This document shows positions 53,211 to 64,000 of a DNA stretch of 64,000 nucleotides, in pieces. The notes under the pieces are model-generated. The model did no database searches and was not told the DNA's origin. It saw nothing but the letters and a program-made list of their open reading frames with translations. Source of the stretch: Promerops cafer. Its lineage: Eukaryota > Chordata > Aves > Passeriformes > Nectariniidae. Every line of letters begins with the position of its first letter. Within the stretch, counting starts at the first letter, position 1. The position numbers and the translations under genes were made by a program. The DNA is taken from the NCBI GenBank assembly GCA_013398275.1, contig VZSE01010771.1:312872-376871 (forward strand), written 5' to 3'.

Positions 53211-55889
53211 AAGTTAATGAGAAACATGATATTCATAACCCATCAGACAGATATGGCAGGTATCAATTTGCATTACACTTTGCTCCTAGTGCTTTCTTGA
53301 CTCACTATTGGATCAATTCCTTACCCAGAAACATTTTATCTTGTATCTTTGAGCAGGGGAATGCACGAGGGATCAGCATCAACATCGAGCAGCAGAGGTT
53401 TCACCAGCACAGCAGAGGAGCCTCAGGCATGGAAATGTTCAAAACCTGAAATTAGCAGCCGAAGTCTCATTCACTGATTTTTGGCCTGTAGGAAGGACAG
53501 CAGAGTCAGTGATTCCTGTGGGGTATCTGCTCTGAGAAGGGCTGAACTTAGCAAGGCTGGTTCCACTGACTGGACCAGGCTTCACGCTGGGAAGCAGAAT
53601 GGCTGCTCTGGGTCAGGCCAGCCTCTCTCTAAATTAGAAACTCGACTCCAATACTGATTTTAACCTTGAGAGAAGGTCAAAGAAGAGCAATAAAGGACAA
53701 CAGCAGGACTAACATAGCCCATGGCATGCTTACTTCCAGTCTTTCATATTTGGAGGTGTCTCTAATGAGGCAGGTCACAAAGCAGATTGGATCCTCTCCC
53801 AGACTTTGATTGTTTGAGGTTATCTTTTAAAAATCATAAAAACCCCCATACTTAAGGATATTGTTTTTCAGAAAAACACAGAAATATTTTGACTTGTGAG
53901 GTATATTTTCTGTGCAGTTGCGGTTGACAGAGCTGCCCCACCCATAAAGCAGGCAGAAGCCAATTTCAAATCTGGAAACTCTGTGAATAGAAATAATTTG
54001 CTGAAGAGTGTGACTTAATTAGCCATGCTAGAGGGGAATTTCAGTAGGTGAATGGTATTCATCATAACAGTCCAGAATACAGATGACCCCCTTCTCCCTT
54101 GTGCCCCTCCCACACAACTTTAGGAATGTGTGTGTGACTTTTGAGCTCTGAAACACCTTGTGTGACTATGTTTTTTACATCATTTAAATATTCCACTGTT
54201 TATTTTCAATTAAAGTTTTGCCAGTTTTGAGAATGCTTCTGAAATGAGCTCAAGCACTCTTTCTTCCCTTCTTATAAAACAGGCAGAGCAGCAGTTTTCA
54301 CTTTGCTGTCTCTGACCTGTGCTTTTCTGCGTGCATGTGTTTGCTTGTGCAGTTCAGAGGTCATGGAAAATATGAATGAGAAAAATTCTGTAATGATGTG
54401 CTTTCTCTAATTCATTCTGTTCCTTGTGTAGTTGGTATCACACTCTATACAAAAGTTATTTTGGAAATAACACTTTCAAAGAATTCTGACACAGAATTAT
54501 GACACTTCTATGTGTTAAGGATAACAATAATCACCTAACAGAGGATTTATTTTTTTTAAGTGCCCTGAACTGAAGTAAGTCTGGTTCACTTTTTCTGTTT
54601 CCATTGTTATTTTCTCAAGCTTCAAATAGACTTAGACAAAACAAACATACAAAAAATGCTTTTACTCACAAAAGAGCTTTCAAAGTTTGTGAGGAAAGCA
54701 AAAAATAATTCATAGAAAGTCCTTGATGGTAACAGAAACCTTTGAAACTTCAAGATGACTGAAACTCTGATAGCTGAAATGGAAAAACAGAGGTTAAATG
54801 TTGAGATCTGCAGAAGCTTGGAAAACATTTGGTTTCTAGGGTGTCACATATTTTTTAATTTACTATAGAAAAATACTTTGAAAGATTTCAGATAATTTTA
54901 TATAAAATATTTTTTGAACTTACAACATTGTTGTTATTATTTGCCCTGCTTTTGTTGATTTGAAATGATAGTGTCAGCTGCTTTCTGTCTTGCAAATATA
55001 AAGTTAAACATTTTAACTCTGTGTCTAACACATCAGAGATTATGCCTGCAAATACATGTTCATCTATGTTTGTTCATGTGGGACATCCCATGAAAATCAG
55101 TGGGAAATATGTAAATATTATGCAAAGTTTGTCACCTGTTTCAGCTTTCCTCAGAAATCTATTTCCTTTACCCCTTTTTTATACTAAAGGCTGAGAACAA
55201 CCTATGAGCAAATTCAGGGCAAATCCAAAATAAATCTCCCAAAGCCTCTGGAATCATCTGGGATTTACACAGGAGTGTTCAGGAAATGGCAGCACTTTGC
55301 CAGTGCCCATGGCAGGAGGAGCCCACATGCAGGGCTGCAAAGAGCTCAGGGAAACTGCAGGAGTGAAGGTGGGCAGCCAGCTGGTTCCAGGTCCTGGGAT
55401 GGCTCTGTGCCTCCAGCACAACCCTGGGGGCTGCTCCTGGTGAGAAAAGGCAGCAGGCTGTGCTCACAGCATCCTCTGCCTAAGGAAAGTACTGCAACAG
55501 CAAATTTCACTGCTAAACTGCATGAAAATAAAACCATCAATAAACTTGAATTATTTTGATGCAAGGTCGGCTTCACATTCTTCCTCCAGTCTGGCTATAA
55601 AGTGACATCAGCAATGAACTCAGACTTTATGGCTGCTCATTTGTCACCATGCCCAGAATACCCCTCCTAGGCAGTGTAGTTTGTGTAGCACAAGCCAGGT
55701 CCCCAAGGGGATGGGTGACTACGCATGATGGGTGACTATCTGACAAGTGATTCAGATAACAGTGTGAGATTGAGGAGAGGGAAAACAGGATCACACCCTA
55801 AAAATTTCTGCCCCAAGAAAGAATCCAGCAAATAGTAACGGAGAGAAAAAAATTGCAGTGATCTAATATTCCTATTATGTTATGAGTAT

Positions 55890-55911
55890 CTGCAGAGCTC
55901 GAGCTCTGCAG
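55890..55911. repeat. Perfect 22-base palindrome
   Basis: The half-site CTGCAGAGCTC (55890-55900) is followed directly by its exact reverse complement GAGCTCTGCAG (55901-55911), with no spacer. The symmetry stops at the next base on each side (T and T). Confidence 0.95.
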
Positions 55912-58900
55912 TCTTTCCCTGTTTCTCTTGCTCTAATCTATGTGGGCATTTCCATCATGCCTGTCAGCACAGCGTCTGAATGTCTTCTAAGCAAGAAGAA
56001 ATAGTAACTCCTTTTTTCTCCCATCAACAAAATATGGACTTTATCTCAGCTAGCATGAATTCTTCTAAAAATGTCAGTGTGCCAAGAAGGAGAGCAGGGA
56101 AATTTATCATGGATACAACACCTCATTCTCCAGTCTGCTTTCTGCTCTATTTATGCATTGCTTTGAGTCTCTCTGTGACGATGGGAGCGAGCTGATGTCT
56201 GTGGTATTTATAGGGTATTTATATAAGGAATTGTTCTTTAAGTATAGCAACAAGGTTAAGTGTGATGTAGCAACTCAAGAAGTGCTTTTGACAGCTGAGT
56301 ACCCCCTCCCAGAAAAGCATTGTCTCCTTTATTTTTATTGCAAATGTCACTTAAATTTAAGATACTTAACAATACTGCTTGCAGCACTAGGTCTGTCATA
56401 CACAGAAAGACAGAGACTGACCAGAAGTGACGAAATAATCACAAGTCATTGTGTAACAGATGCTTTAGTCACATTTTATGTGACGTAGAACTAATTTTAA
56501 AAATATTCACAAGAAGTTATGTTGTCTTGACTGTGCTTTGATTAAAGTTTTACCTGTCAGCCCCTGCTCTGCTGCTGGCCAGAGTAGAGCCCTCTTACCT
56601 CCATTCACATTTCAAAATGAATGAAGCTGCCAACAATGTTTTGTTTGCATCTTCACTGAACAGAGAAAGAGACAGAGAGGTAATGTGTAAAGGTCCTTAT
56701 AATTCTAAGAAAATATATTTTGCGCTCATACTTCATATTAGTAATTCAAACTGTCATACTGTATACTTTAAGAATGAGACAGGAAGGAGCTTGTTCACTT
56801 TGTGAGATTTTTTTTTTTTCTCAGAACAGTCCTTTGAAACCTTATTTGCATTGAAAATAGTTATTGAAAAGCTGAGTGTCATGTCAGGGTTCCTATTCTA
56901 CTCAGAGGATGTAATTTTGCTTTGAAAATTGGTCTCTCATCTTGAATGAGCAAATAGGCATCCTGGTGGATGCCAATTAGATGAACTTTTGTATCTCGAG
57001 TAGAACTGCTGAGAGCAATTTTGATGGACCGAATTTGCATCTGAATATGCTTTCAACTGGATCTAAAACACATTGTAAAATCAGATTGATCTCTCCAGAG
57101 CTCCTTCAATGGAAAAGATTCCAGTAATGTAATTTTATTTTGAAAGATTCAGAGCAAGATGTTTGGATTTCTGTTTAGTTCCTAAGACTTTTCTTTTTCT
57201 TTTCACTACCCAAATAACATATTTTTAAAAGTCAGTATGAAAGTATTTCAGTTTTTCTAAAAGTAAACATTGAGAATGGTTCCAGCTTTCTGTTTCTGTG
57301 CTTTTGAGATTTATCTTCAAGGAAAAATCTGTAACACTGATTCCTATCAGAATAAAGTCAAACATTGAAATCCTGAAATTCTTTTGAAAAACAACTTCCA
57401 TTCTCAGACTTAATCTGTAGAGGGAGAATCACTGTTTGCTTAAAATGTTTCCAGCTGCAATAGTCTAAATCAGGAATTTAAAAATATTTTTGATAGATGC
57501 TGCCTTTGCTAACGGCAGCACTGGGTGTAATGACTGACAGGAATAGCACTGATTACTGGTATCAGGCAAAAGCACTTCCAGCTCTGACTGCCTTCCCTTC
57601 AGAGCCACCTTCCACACCATTATGGTTCATGCTGTGATCCCAGAACTGCTGAGATTTGTACCAGGGTTTTTGGGAACTAGAGTGTGTATTAACCTGGACT
57701 TTCATTGTCTCCCTACATCTGAGGCTGATGTTAAGGGAATTCTAAGTAGATTCAGGGAAACTATTTTTGGGAGAAGCTGTTGATCAACATCCTTCCATGA
57801 GCAAGCAGGATTAGTGCGCACTTCTAAAATCTGTTCCTCTGCATCCAAAATACCCCAGGCTACAGTAAAAGTGCATAATTACTTCATCTTGCCTTTAGAC
57901 AAATGATATGCCAGTCTTTTGCAGTAAAAATACTTTTTTTCTCAGCTCCATGGAGCTACAGATTGGTGCTATTGATGTACTGCTGTCATTCTTGTTCCTC
58001 TGGACTCACAAAAAAAATTCCAACTTTTTTTTTTTTAATCAATTCACAGGGAAGTTGAAAGGAGTTGTACTGCCTCTAAAACCTCTTGTGAATTCTTGAT
58101 TCTCTGCTTGGATTTAAAAGATCAGCTTCAGCAGTGATGGGCATTGCAACATAAGGACAGGTAGTGACCAGTGCTCTGTGATAAGGGATCACACCAATGG
58201 AACAAAGGTTATCCAAGACATCACTCTTATGTAGTTGCTCAAGTCTAAAATAAAATCCTGTGTTAGTGTGAGCAATTGCTAAAGGAAACACCTTACTGAA
58301 CATATAGAGAGTCTCCTGTTCGTAAAAGTAACAACGATAAAATGACCGTGCTTCACTGAAACAGGGAGAATGAGCAGGAGATGCCTCTCTCCCTTCAGGA
58401 GACTCCTCTGTGTCTAAGTTATTTTTCTAAGGAATTTCCAACATGACTAACCTTATCCCAGTGCTAGACCTGAAGGAAGCCCTGATGAAGATATTTGGTG
58501 ACTACTTTTGTTTTTTGTATCACAATAAACACAACTGAGTCCGTCCTTTAAAATTAGCAACCAGAGGCCAAGGTGGAGGAGTCATTCCGTGGAAGCCTTC
58601 TCCTGTGTTGGGCTGCAAAGATCAGCTGAAGGACTGCTTTGTAACCTGGACCCTCCTGGGAGTGGCCATCCTGAGGTGGCCCGTGGCACCCACAGGCTCA
58701 GTTCCCATCCCAGCCTCCCTCCTCTGATGGAGTTTTCAAGAGATGGGGTGTAACACTGCCCCTGAGGAGTTGAGCTGCTTTTACTGCCTCCCACAGCACC
58801 TGCGTGCACTCAAGAAAATGAGGGGGAAGGAGAAATGTCTTTCCTAGGTTTTTGCTTTTCCTTTTGAAGGGAGCTATTGCTTCAGTCACCACCTTTACTC

Positions 58901-61900
58901 TTCCCCTGTGCTCCTGTGCTGTGAGTTGTTTCTTTGCAGCCAAAAGGAGGCTGAATTTATCAGATGCTCTGGTACTCTGATTTAGCCACTAAGCCTGTAC
59001 TGTGATGAACGTTGCTGTGGGCAGACAATGTAATGGCAGGGAACTTTTGAAGAGCCTGCAAGGGAGGGAGGAGGGAGAACAGTGTCATCTTGACATCTCA
59101 AAAGCCCATCAGTTTCCAGGAATAAAGATCACCCATATCCATTCCCCTCCCTTCCAGACAAAGCCCTGGTCTGTGCTGCTTTCTGAAGGAGAACCCCACA
59201 TCCCTCACAGTGGTTACATAAAGACCTGATGCACACAAAGGCAGGCCTGTGTTTATAGTGGCAGCTAGACAAACTCATAAACAATATCTCTCCCAACAGC
59301 ACAAGTTCATACAGAATCACAGTCTTCAGAGAGCTGGAAGATAAACATGAATCTGTGTTTTTCTTTTAAATAGACAATTCTACAGCAAATGATGGCTTTA
59401 TCACTTTAAATGCCCGCTTCACAATTTTGGGGGATAAAGTTTGAATCCTTATTATAGGTTACTAGAAGCACAAGAAACACTTTGCTATAGCTAAGAAAAG
59501 CTTTCAGATGATTATGAGTTTAAAGCTTCATATTGTATATGCCGCTGTGTTAGCAGCCTCCTAACTGTGCTGTATTTTTTGTAGCTGCAGAAAATGGCAC
59601 GTTGCACTTGAATTGTTTAGGAGAAAATATATATTGCATACAGATGCAGAGATTGGGAATTCTTACCCCCAGGAGAGCTCTGTGAAATTGACTATATCAA
59701 AAGCAACCCTTAAACTTTTCATATGCTCATATAAAAATGCTTGCATATATGCACACATGCACGTTTTGGCACATCACTGTTCTGACTTATGTCCAGTGAC
59801 AGAATTTCATCTCGTGGGCCAAAATTGCTTCTGCCATTTCTTCTCCAGAGAGACCTGGCTGAACATCTTCACCTCACTTGTAGTTAGCTAGCCTGCAGAG
59901 AGGTCAAAGTTAGGGTTACATAATTTCCAGAGACTGTATAATCAGTGCTAGGTATAGCCAACTATAATAAGATGATTATAGTCAGCAAAATTATCCAGGT
60001 CATCTTGCCCCTATGAAAAATGGGAAAAAAATAAATCCTTTCCAGAAGGTCCAAAAGCCTTTGGATTGCTTGTCACAAGGTATGAGGGGAAACATTATCC
60101 TAATGCTGTACTTGAGTTTCTTTTTTGTTGGTGGTCAGCTGGTGTTGGTGACCTGGCCTTCTCCTCTGACAACAAAAAGGGTTACTGGAAATTTTCATAC
60201 AAATCTTTGGAAAAAATGAACTAGAGATGTGAATCAGTCTCACTGAAGGTTTCAAGCTTCTCTGGGAAATGCTGTAGGCAAGTTTGGCCCTCAGTACATG
60301 GCATTTTTTTTCCTCTCATCAAACAAAATTGCCAAAGTATAAAAGATTTCCCTACAGATCACTTTCCTCACAGGAAGAAAGTGAAGCTGATGAACCTGGG
60401 AAAGGAAAACTCAGTGTTAGCAATACAGAATCTGTCCTATTTATGAGGAACCTTCTGTTTCAGCCTGCCAGATTGAACAGTCATTATTAATCCCATTTCA
60501 CAGTACTGATTACATTAAAATTATTCTTTTGTATTGTACAATACTTTATAACACTGAAACCTTGAGGAGGTAGAAGCTAAACAGGGAGACTAACAAGAAG
60601 AATTCATCACTCTATAAGCTAAAAAATTCTGGCTTGTGGCAGCTTCAACCTGAGCAGGAAAGATCCACTGGCTAATAAAATATCCAGAGAGAGGGAGAAG
60701 GAGAGAGAGAACAGGCTGAACCTTTTACAAGATGCCAAGGGGAAGTTTTTTCTTGGCTAACATTTTTTTACTCATGACAACTCTTACTCAATTCCAGTTG
60801 AAAGCAGCTGCTTCCCTAGAATGGGCTGCAGCTTTCTCAGCTTTCCTCTCTTGGCCTCACGTCTGTCAGAATTTGATATAAAAACTTGCACTAAAAATGT
60901 GTTTATGTAAGCTGTTTTTGTTTTTTGTTGGCTACAAAACTATTCTTGCAATAATCTTTAAAGATACCACACATTCTTTTGCCTCAGAAATGTGTTACCT
61001 CTGTAATACCTTTTTTTCAATATTGTCTTTATGACCACTCAGGGTCCAGCTTTTATACTTACTTTGATTGTATATATAAATTCCAAGATATGTTGCTATT
61101 CTCTGCCATTAGGTGGATGTTATTTGATTTTAGTATTCAGTTAATGGAAATGGAAACATTGAGGTACATTCCGACTTTTGACAATTTTGCTTATTTTCAC
61201 AAATTCTCTTATATACCACTCTTGCAGAACCCATTTATGAAGAAAGTGACATTTCAGATTCCAGTTCTATCATGTGCTACATACTCCCAGCAAAGTGCTT
61301 GAGTCCTTCCACAGAGGACCTACATAGCAAGGTCTTTTTTGGGATCAGATTCTCCTTCAAAGATGTGTCTGGATTCCCACTTATGTTTAGAAAGTCAATC
61401 TCTGCAGCAAAACCTTCTCTGCAGCATTTGCTGTTGACTGCCCTGAGCTCCTTCTGCTGCACGCTGACTCTTGGTAGCTCATGCTCACTTGCTGAACTTG
61501 TCCCTCTCACTTTGTAGGGAACTTCACCCCTATACTCAGGGGAGTCAATTTTGCTTCAAAAGCTGCTTGTCTGTGTCTAAATCCCTTTACCCCACAGCAC
61601 CCAGGTCTGGGTGTCTGTCTGAACTACCTGGATATGAGAGCCCCCACCTTATTTTAGGTTCTTAAGAACCAAGAAATCAAAAAGCAAAGGCTGCCTCTGA
61701 ATATGCCATCCTTTAAAATCAATGAGTCTCTTTGCATTTTGCTTTCTACTCTTACTCCTTCTCAATCCATCTGTTGGATCTGTACCAGCAGACAGAACCA
61801 CATGACTTGACTACAGGATGAAATGACTTTAAATGGCAATGTGGCACTAGTACAGCAATAACATCTCAGCAGCAGACAGTGTGAGATTAATGTCACAATT

Positions 61901-62092
61901 TGCAAGTGGATGTTTGACATCTTAACCTCAAGGATTCATTTGGCTTGTAAATCTGTAGGGGCTTGGTTGGGTTCTCAGTTGTTACAGATCACAGAAATAA
62001 TGTAAACAGGCACTTGCTGGGGCCTCGTGGAACTGGAAAGTCTATGTTTACTTGAACAGTCTTCATAAAAAGTAGAAATGTTGTTATAATAT

Positions 62093-62127
62093 AAACATTA
62101 ATGCTTATATGTATATAAGCATTGTTT
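62093..62127. repeat. AT-rich inverted repeat (hairpin-capable)
   Basis: AATGCTTATAT (62100-62110) and ATATAAGCATT (62113-62123) are exact reverse complements separated by GT. The outer AAAC/GTTT also pairs if a 3-base bulge (ATT) is allowed on the left arm. Confidence 0.85.
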
Positions 62128-62771
62128 TATGGAAGAAAATTTAGTAAACCTAAATTCAGTAAGCAGAAGTTAAAAGCAGCTGCATAATAAATATTGATTG
62201 AAAGGAGAAAGCAGCAGCTCCCTCATACTTGTGAGCTCAGAGATGGGAAGCAAATATTTTGGGCATAATTTCTCAATATTCTTGTCAACCTGAACAAAAA
62301 TATAAAGAAGAACAGCAAAGTACCTCTACCTGTGCAGCCCCTGAGCTAGGAAACTGAGGCACGGCGAGCAGACCAGATTCTGAGAGTTTTCTGGGTGCCA
62401 CTTGTCAATTGGTGCCCACAGACCCCATTGTGTCCCCAAATCAAACAAAACCCACACATCTGGCAGGGTCGAGCCCTTAATGATGGGGCTACTACTGCTC
62501 TCTGCTGGTGCAGAGGCAGCCTCAGGAAAACGCTGCTGAACCAAACCAACTCTGAGAAAACAAATGCTGCTGCCTAGAGCTGTGCAAAGAGTGGGCATTC
62601 CTCATCAGGCAGGTTCTGACATTTTCAGCCTTTTCTTTTTCTTTCTGATTTTAATAGATGCTGGTATATTTTCACACCTGACAAGGGAAATATTTGGGAT
62701 CTATCACAATATTCTATTTCAAAAAACCAAGCTTTTATTTTTGAACCTTGAAACTTTTCTGTTATAATATG

Positions 62772-62847
62772 AAAAGTAAAAAAAAAAAAAATCAACAAAA
62801 GAAATCAAAACCAAAACCAAACAAAAACAACAACAACAAACCACAAC
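62772..62847. repeat. A-rich low-complexity stretch with (CAA)n
   Basis: An A run of about 14 is followed by CAAAA, CCAAAA and CAACAACAAC units. No SINE or LINE body precedes it. Confidence 0.85.
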
Positions 62848-63501
62848 TATTTTGAAAGGGAGAAAATTATTTAGTCTGAAAACATACCTGTCCTTCATTT
62901 AATTCCATTTTCTCTGAGTCTGGCCACTTTCACCTTCTTTATATAGTTCCTATTCTCTGAAGCCCCAAAACTGTTGTACAAGTATTTTCTTTACCTCATG
63001 TGGCTTTTCAAAGGGATATTTATTTAGAAATTCAGATTACTTATAGTATGAAAAACAGTGGCTGAGGAAGAGCACTGAAAAACAAATGATAGTATGTTTA
63101 TTACAGAGAAGATGTCTAAGGTATGTTACAAAGATCTAGATGTCATTTTACTTTCATGAAAATTCCACTTGCTGTCTCTTTTTACCTAATGGCTTCCTCT
63201 TTTTTCTGATGGAAGTACATTAGAGTAATGATGCCTTAAGTTTTAGCTTTCATATTTTCCAGATTCTGTCCTGCATTAGTATATAACTTGGAACTTCATA
63301 TAAAGTGTTAGCAAGTTCTCTTCACAGTTTAGTTAGACAAAATAATCCTTTTCCAGCCTGAGAATCAAGGACGCCATTGCAGCTTCAGGCCCAAAAAGTA
63401 GAAACAACAGCGAATTGAGGAGAGCAATCTGAGAGGATGGGACTTGATAACCTGAAGCTGTAATTGGACAATTGACCCCAACACGTAAATGGACCAAAAC
63501 T

Positions 63502-63508
63502 TATAAAA
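63502..63508 (+). promoter_or_regulatory. LTR TATA box, copy 2
   Basis: TATAAAA within CTTATAAAAGTG, at the position matching copy 1. Confidence 0.6.
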
Positions 63509-63597
63509 GTGTGAAAACTTGTGACCCGTTGTCCATCTTGGGTGGAGCCACGGCCAGGCTCTTATAGTGCCCAAGGTGTATCCTTTGAAGTCCTTTT

Positions 63598-63603
63598 AAT
63601 AAA
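63598..63603 (+). terminator. LTR polyadenylation signal, copy 2
   Basis: AATAAA within CTTTTAATAAATAT, matching copy 1, with T-rich sequence after it. Confidence 0.6.
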
Positions 63604-63668
63604 TATCTATTTTATTCCAAATTTTAACTCTGTCTAGCCTCTGTTCTAGGTAGCCTCTTAAGGCCCCA

Positions 63669-64000
63669 GTAAACAACAAGACACGTTATTCAACAGGGTC
63701 ATTATTTATCCCATGTAAATTAAACAAGGAAAGAAACTGATGTCTTGTTGGCATGGCAGCTGAAACAAACGGGACAGGAACTGCATGGCAGTGCAGTCTT
63801 TGAGCAGTTTATTCTGTCATCTGTCTCTTTGATAACAAGGTGAGAGACACGAAAGATGACACAGCTCACGCATGCCAGAACAGCCAAAAGTTATCTCTGT
63901 TACAGAACACTTTAAAAGTCTTTTAGCCAATAGCACAGTGCAAAATCTTACAGATATTTGTTCTAGCAAATCACTATAAGCACACATACACCTGCTTCTA
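63669..64000. other. Non-coding window end, no gene seen
   Basis: No retroviral primer-binding site or gag-like frame follows the LTR, and no other feature is recognised. Confidence 0.6.

Larger units (their letters stand above)
52918..63206. other. Non-coding stretch, no gene seen
   Basis: About 10.3 kb lying between the two same-family LTRs, with no retroviral coding remnant and no gene recognised. The GC-richer patches at 55260-55480 and 58560-58960 are open in several frames on both strands with no motif. Plus frames of 107-111 codons (56153-56488, 60979-61302) are within chance length. Confidence 0.55.
63207..63668 (+). mobile_element. Solo LTR of an endogenous retrovirus, copy 2
   Basis: About 460 bases homologous to copy 1 in the same orientation, with shared blocks GCCTTAAGTTTTAGCTTTCA, TCCAGATTCTGTCCTGCATT, TTAGTTAGACAAAATAATCC, GCCCAAGGTGTATCCTTTGA and TCTGTCTAGCCTCTGTTCTA. 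The 5' edge is uncertain because the first 20 or so bases diverge from copy 1. No internal retroviral sequence follows to the end of the window. The minus-strand open frame at 63365-63574 lies inside the LTR and is a shadow. Confidence 0.85.

Noticed and set aside
59310..59345. ACAGAATCACAG followed by AGCTGGAAGA, like a reversed CR1 tail
   Set aside because: Too short and too diverged. The next expected CR1 words are absent.

Overview
The window looks like non-coding DNA from a bird macrochromosome, most likely a songbird (passerine). This rests on several 3' ends of CR1 LINEs with the avian octamer tail (ATTCTATG-like), two copies of an LTR that resembles a family common in passerines, a decayed fragment of a second avian LTR type, and one remnant of an ancient amniote MIR SINE. 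Base composition is AT-rich, CpG is sparse and no CpG island is visible. The clade call comes from memory of repeat consensus sequences, not from a search.

No protein-coding gene, rRNA, tRNA or CRISPR array can be supported. Open reading frames outside repeats stop at about 150 codons, the length expected by chance at this composition over six frames and 64 kb. The window is therefore either intergenic or inside a long intron. The only coding-like signals are weak: a possible 3'-terminal exon on the minus strand near 7.3-7.7 kb, with an in-frame acceptor, a 93-codon open stretch, a stop and an AATAAA 132 bases downstream, and a 50-base micro-exon-like segment at 48.68 kb.

Layout. 1-14.4 kb: unsorted single-copy-looking DNA with a few homopolymers. 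14.4-15.1 kb: a truncated plus-strand CR1 that still shows the decayed C-terminal part of its reverse-transcriptase frame. 21.7-23.3 kb: a cluster of short old insertions (minus-strand CR1 piece, LTR fragment, plus-strand CR1 tail). 27.0-27.3 kb: a segment with LTR-like features, unproven. 34.4 kb: MIR remnant. 37.3-37.7 kb: a pyrimidine tract built from ten exact copies of a 20-base unit. 41.3 kb: CR1 tail stub. 47.0-47.4 kb: the best preserved CR1 3' end. 50.2-50.8 kb: a CT repeat and then a solo LTR. 52.2-52.9 kb: a 687-base TTTTC array with 130 uninterrupted units. 63.2-63.7 kb: a second LTR of the same family and orientation.

The parts do not form a gene system. The window is mainly a record of retroelement insertion and simple-repeat growth. 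The strongest items for follow-up are the two long homopurine/homopyrimidine arrays, the paired solo LTRs, and a perfect 22-base palindrome at 55.9 kb.
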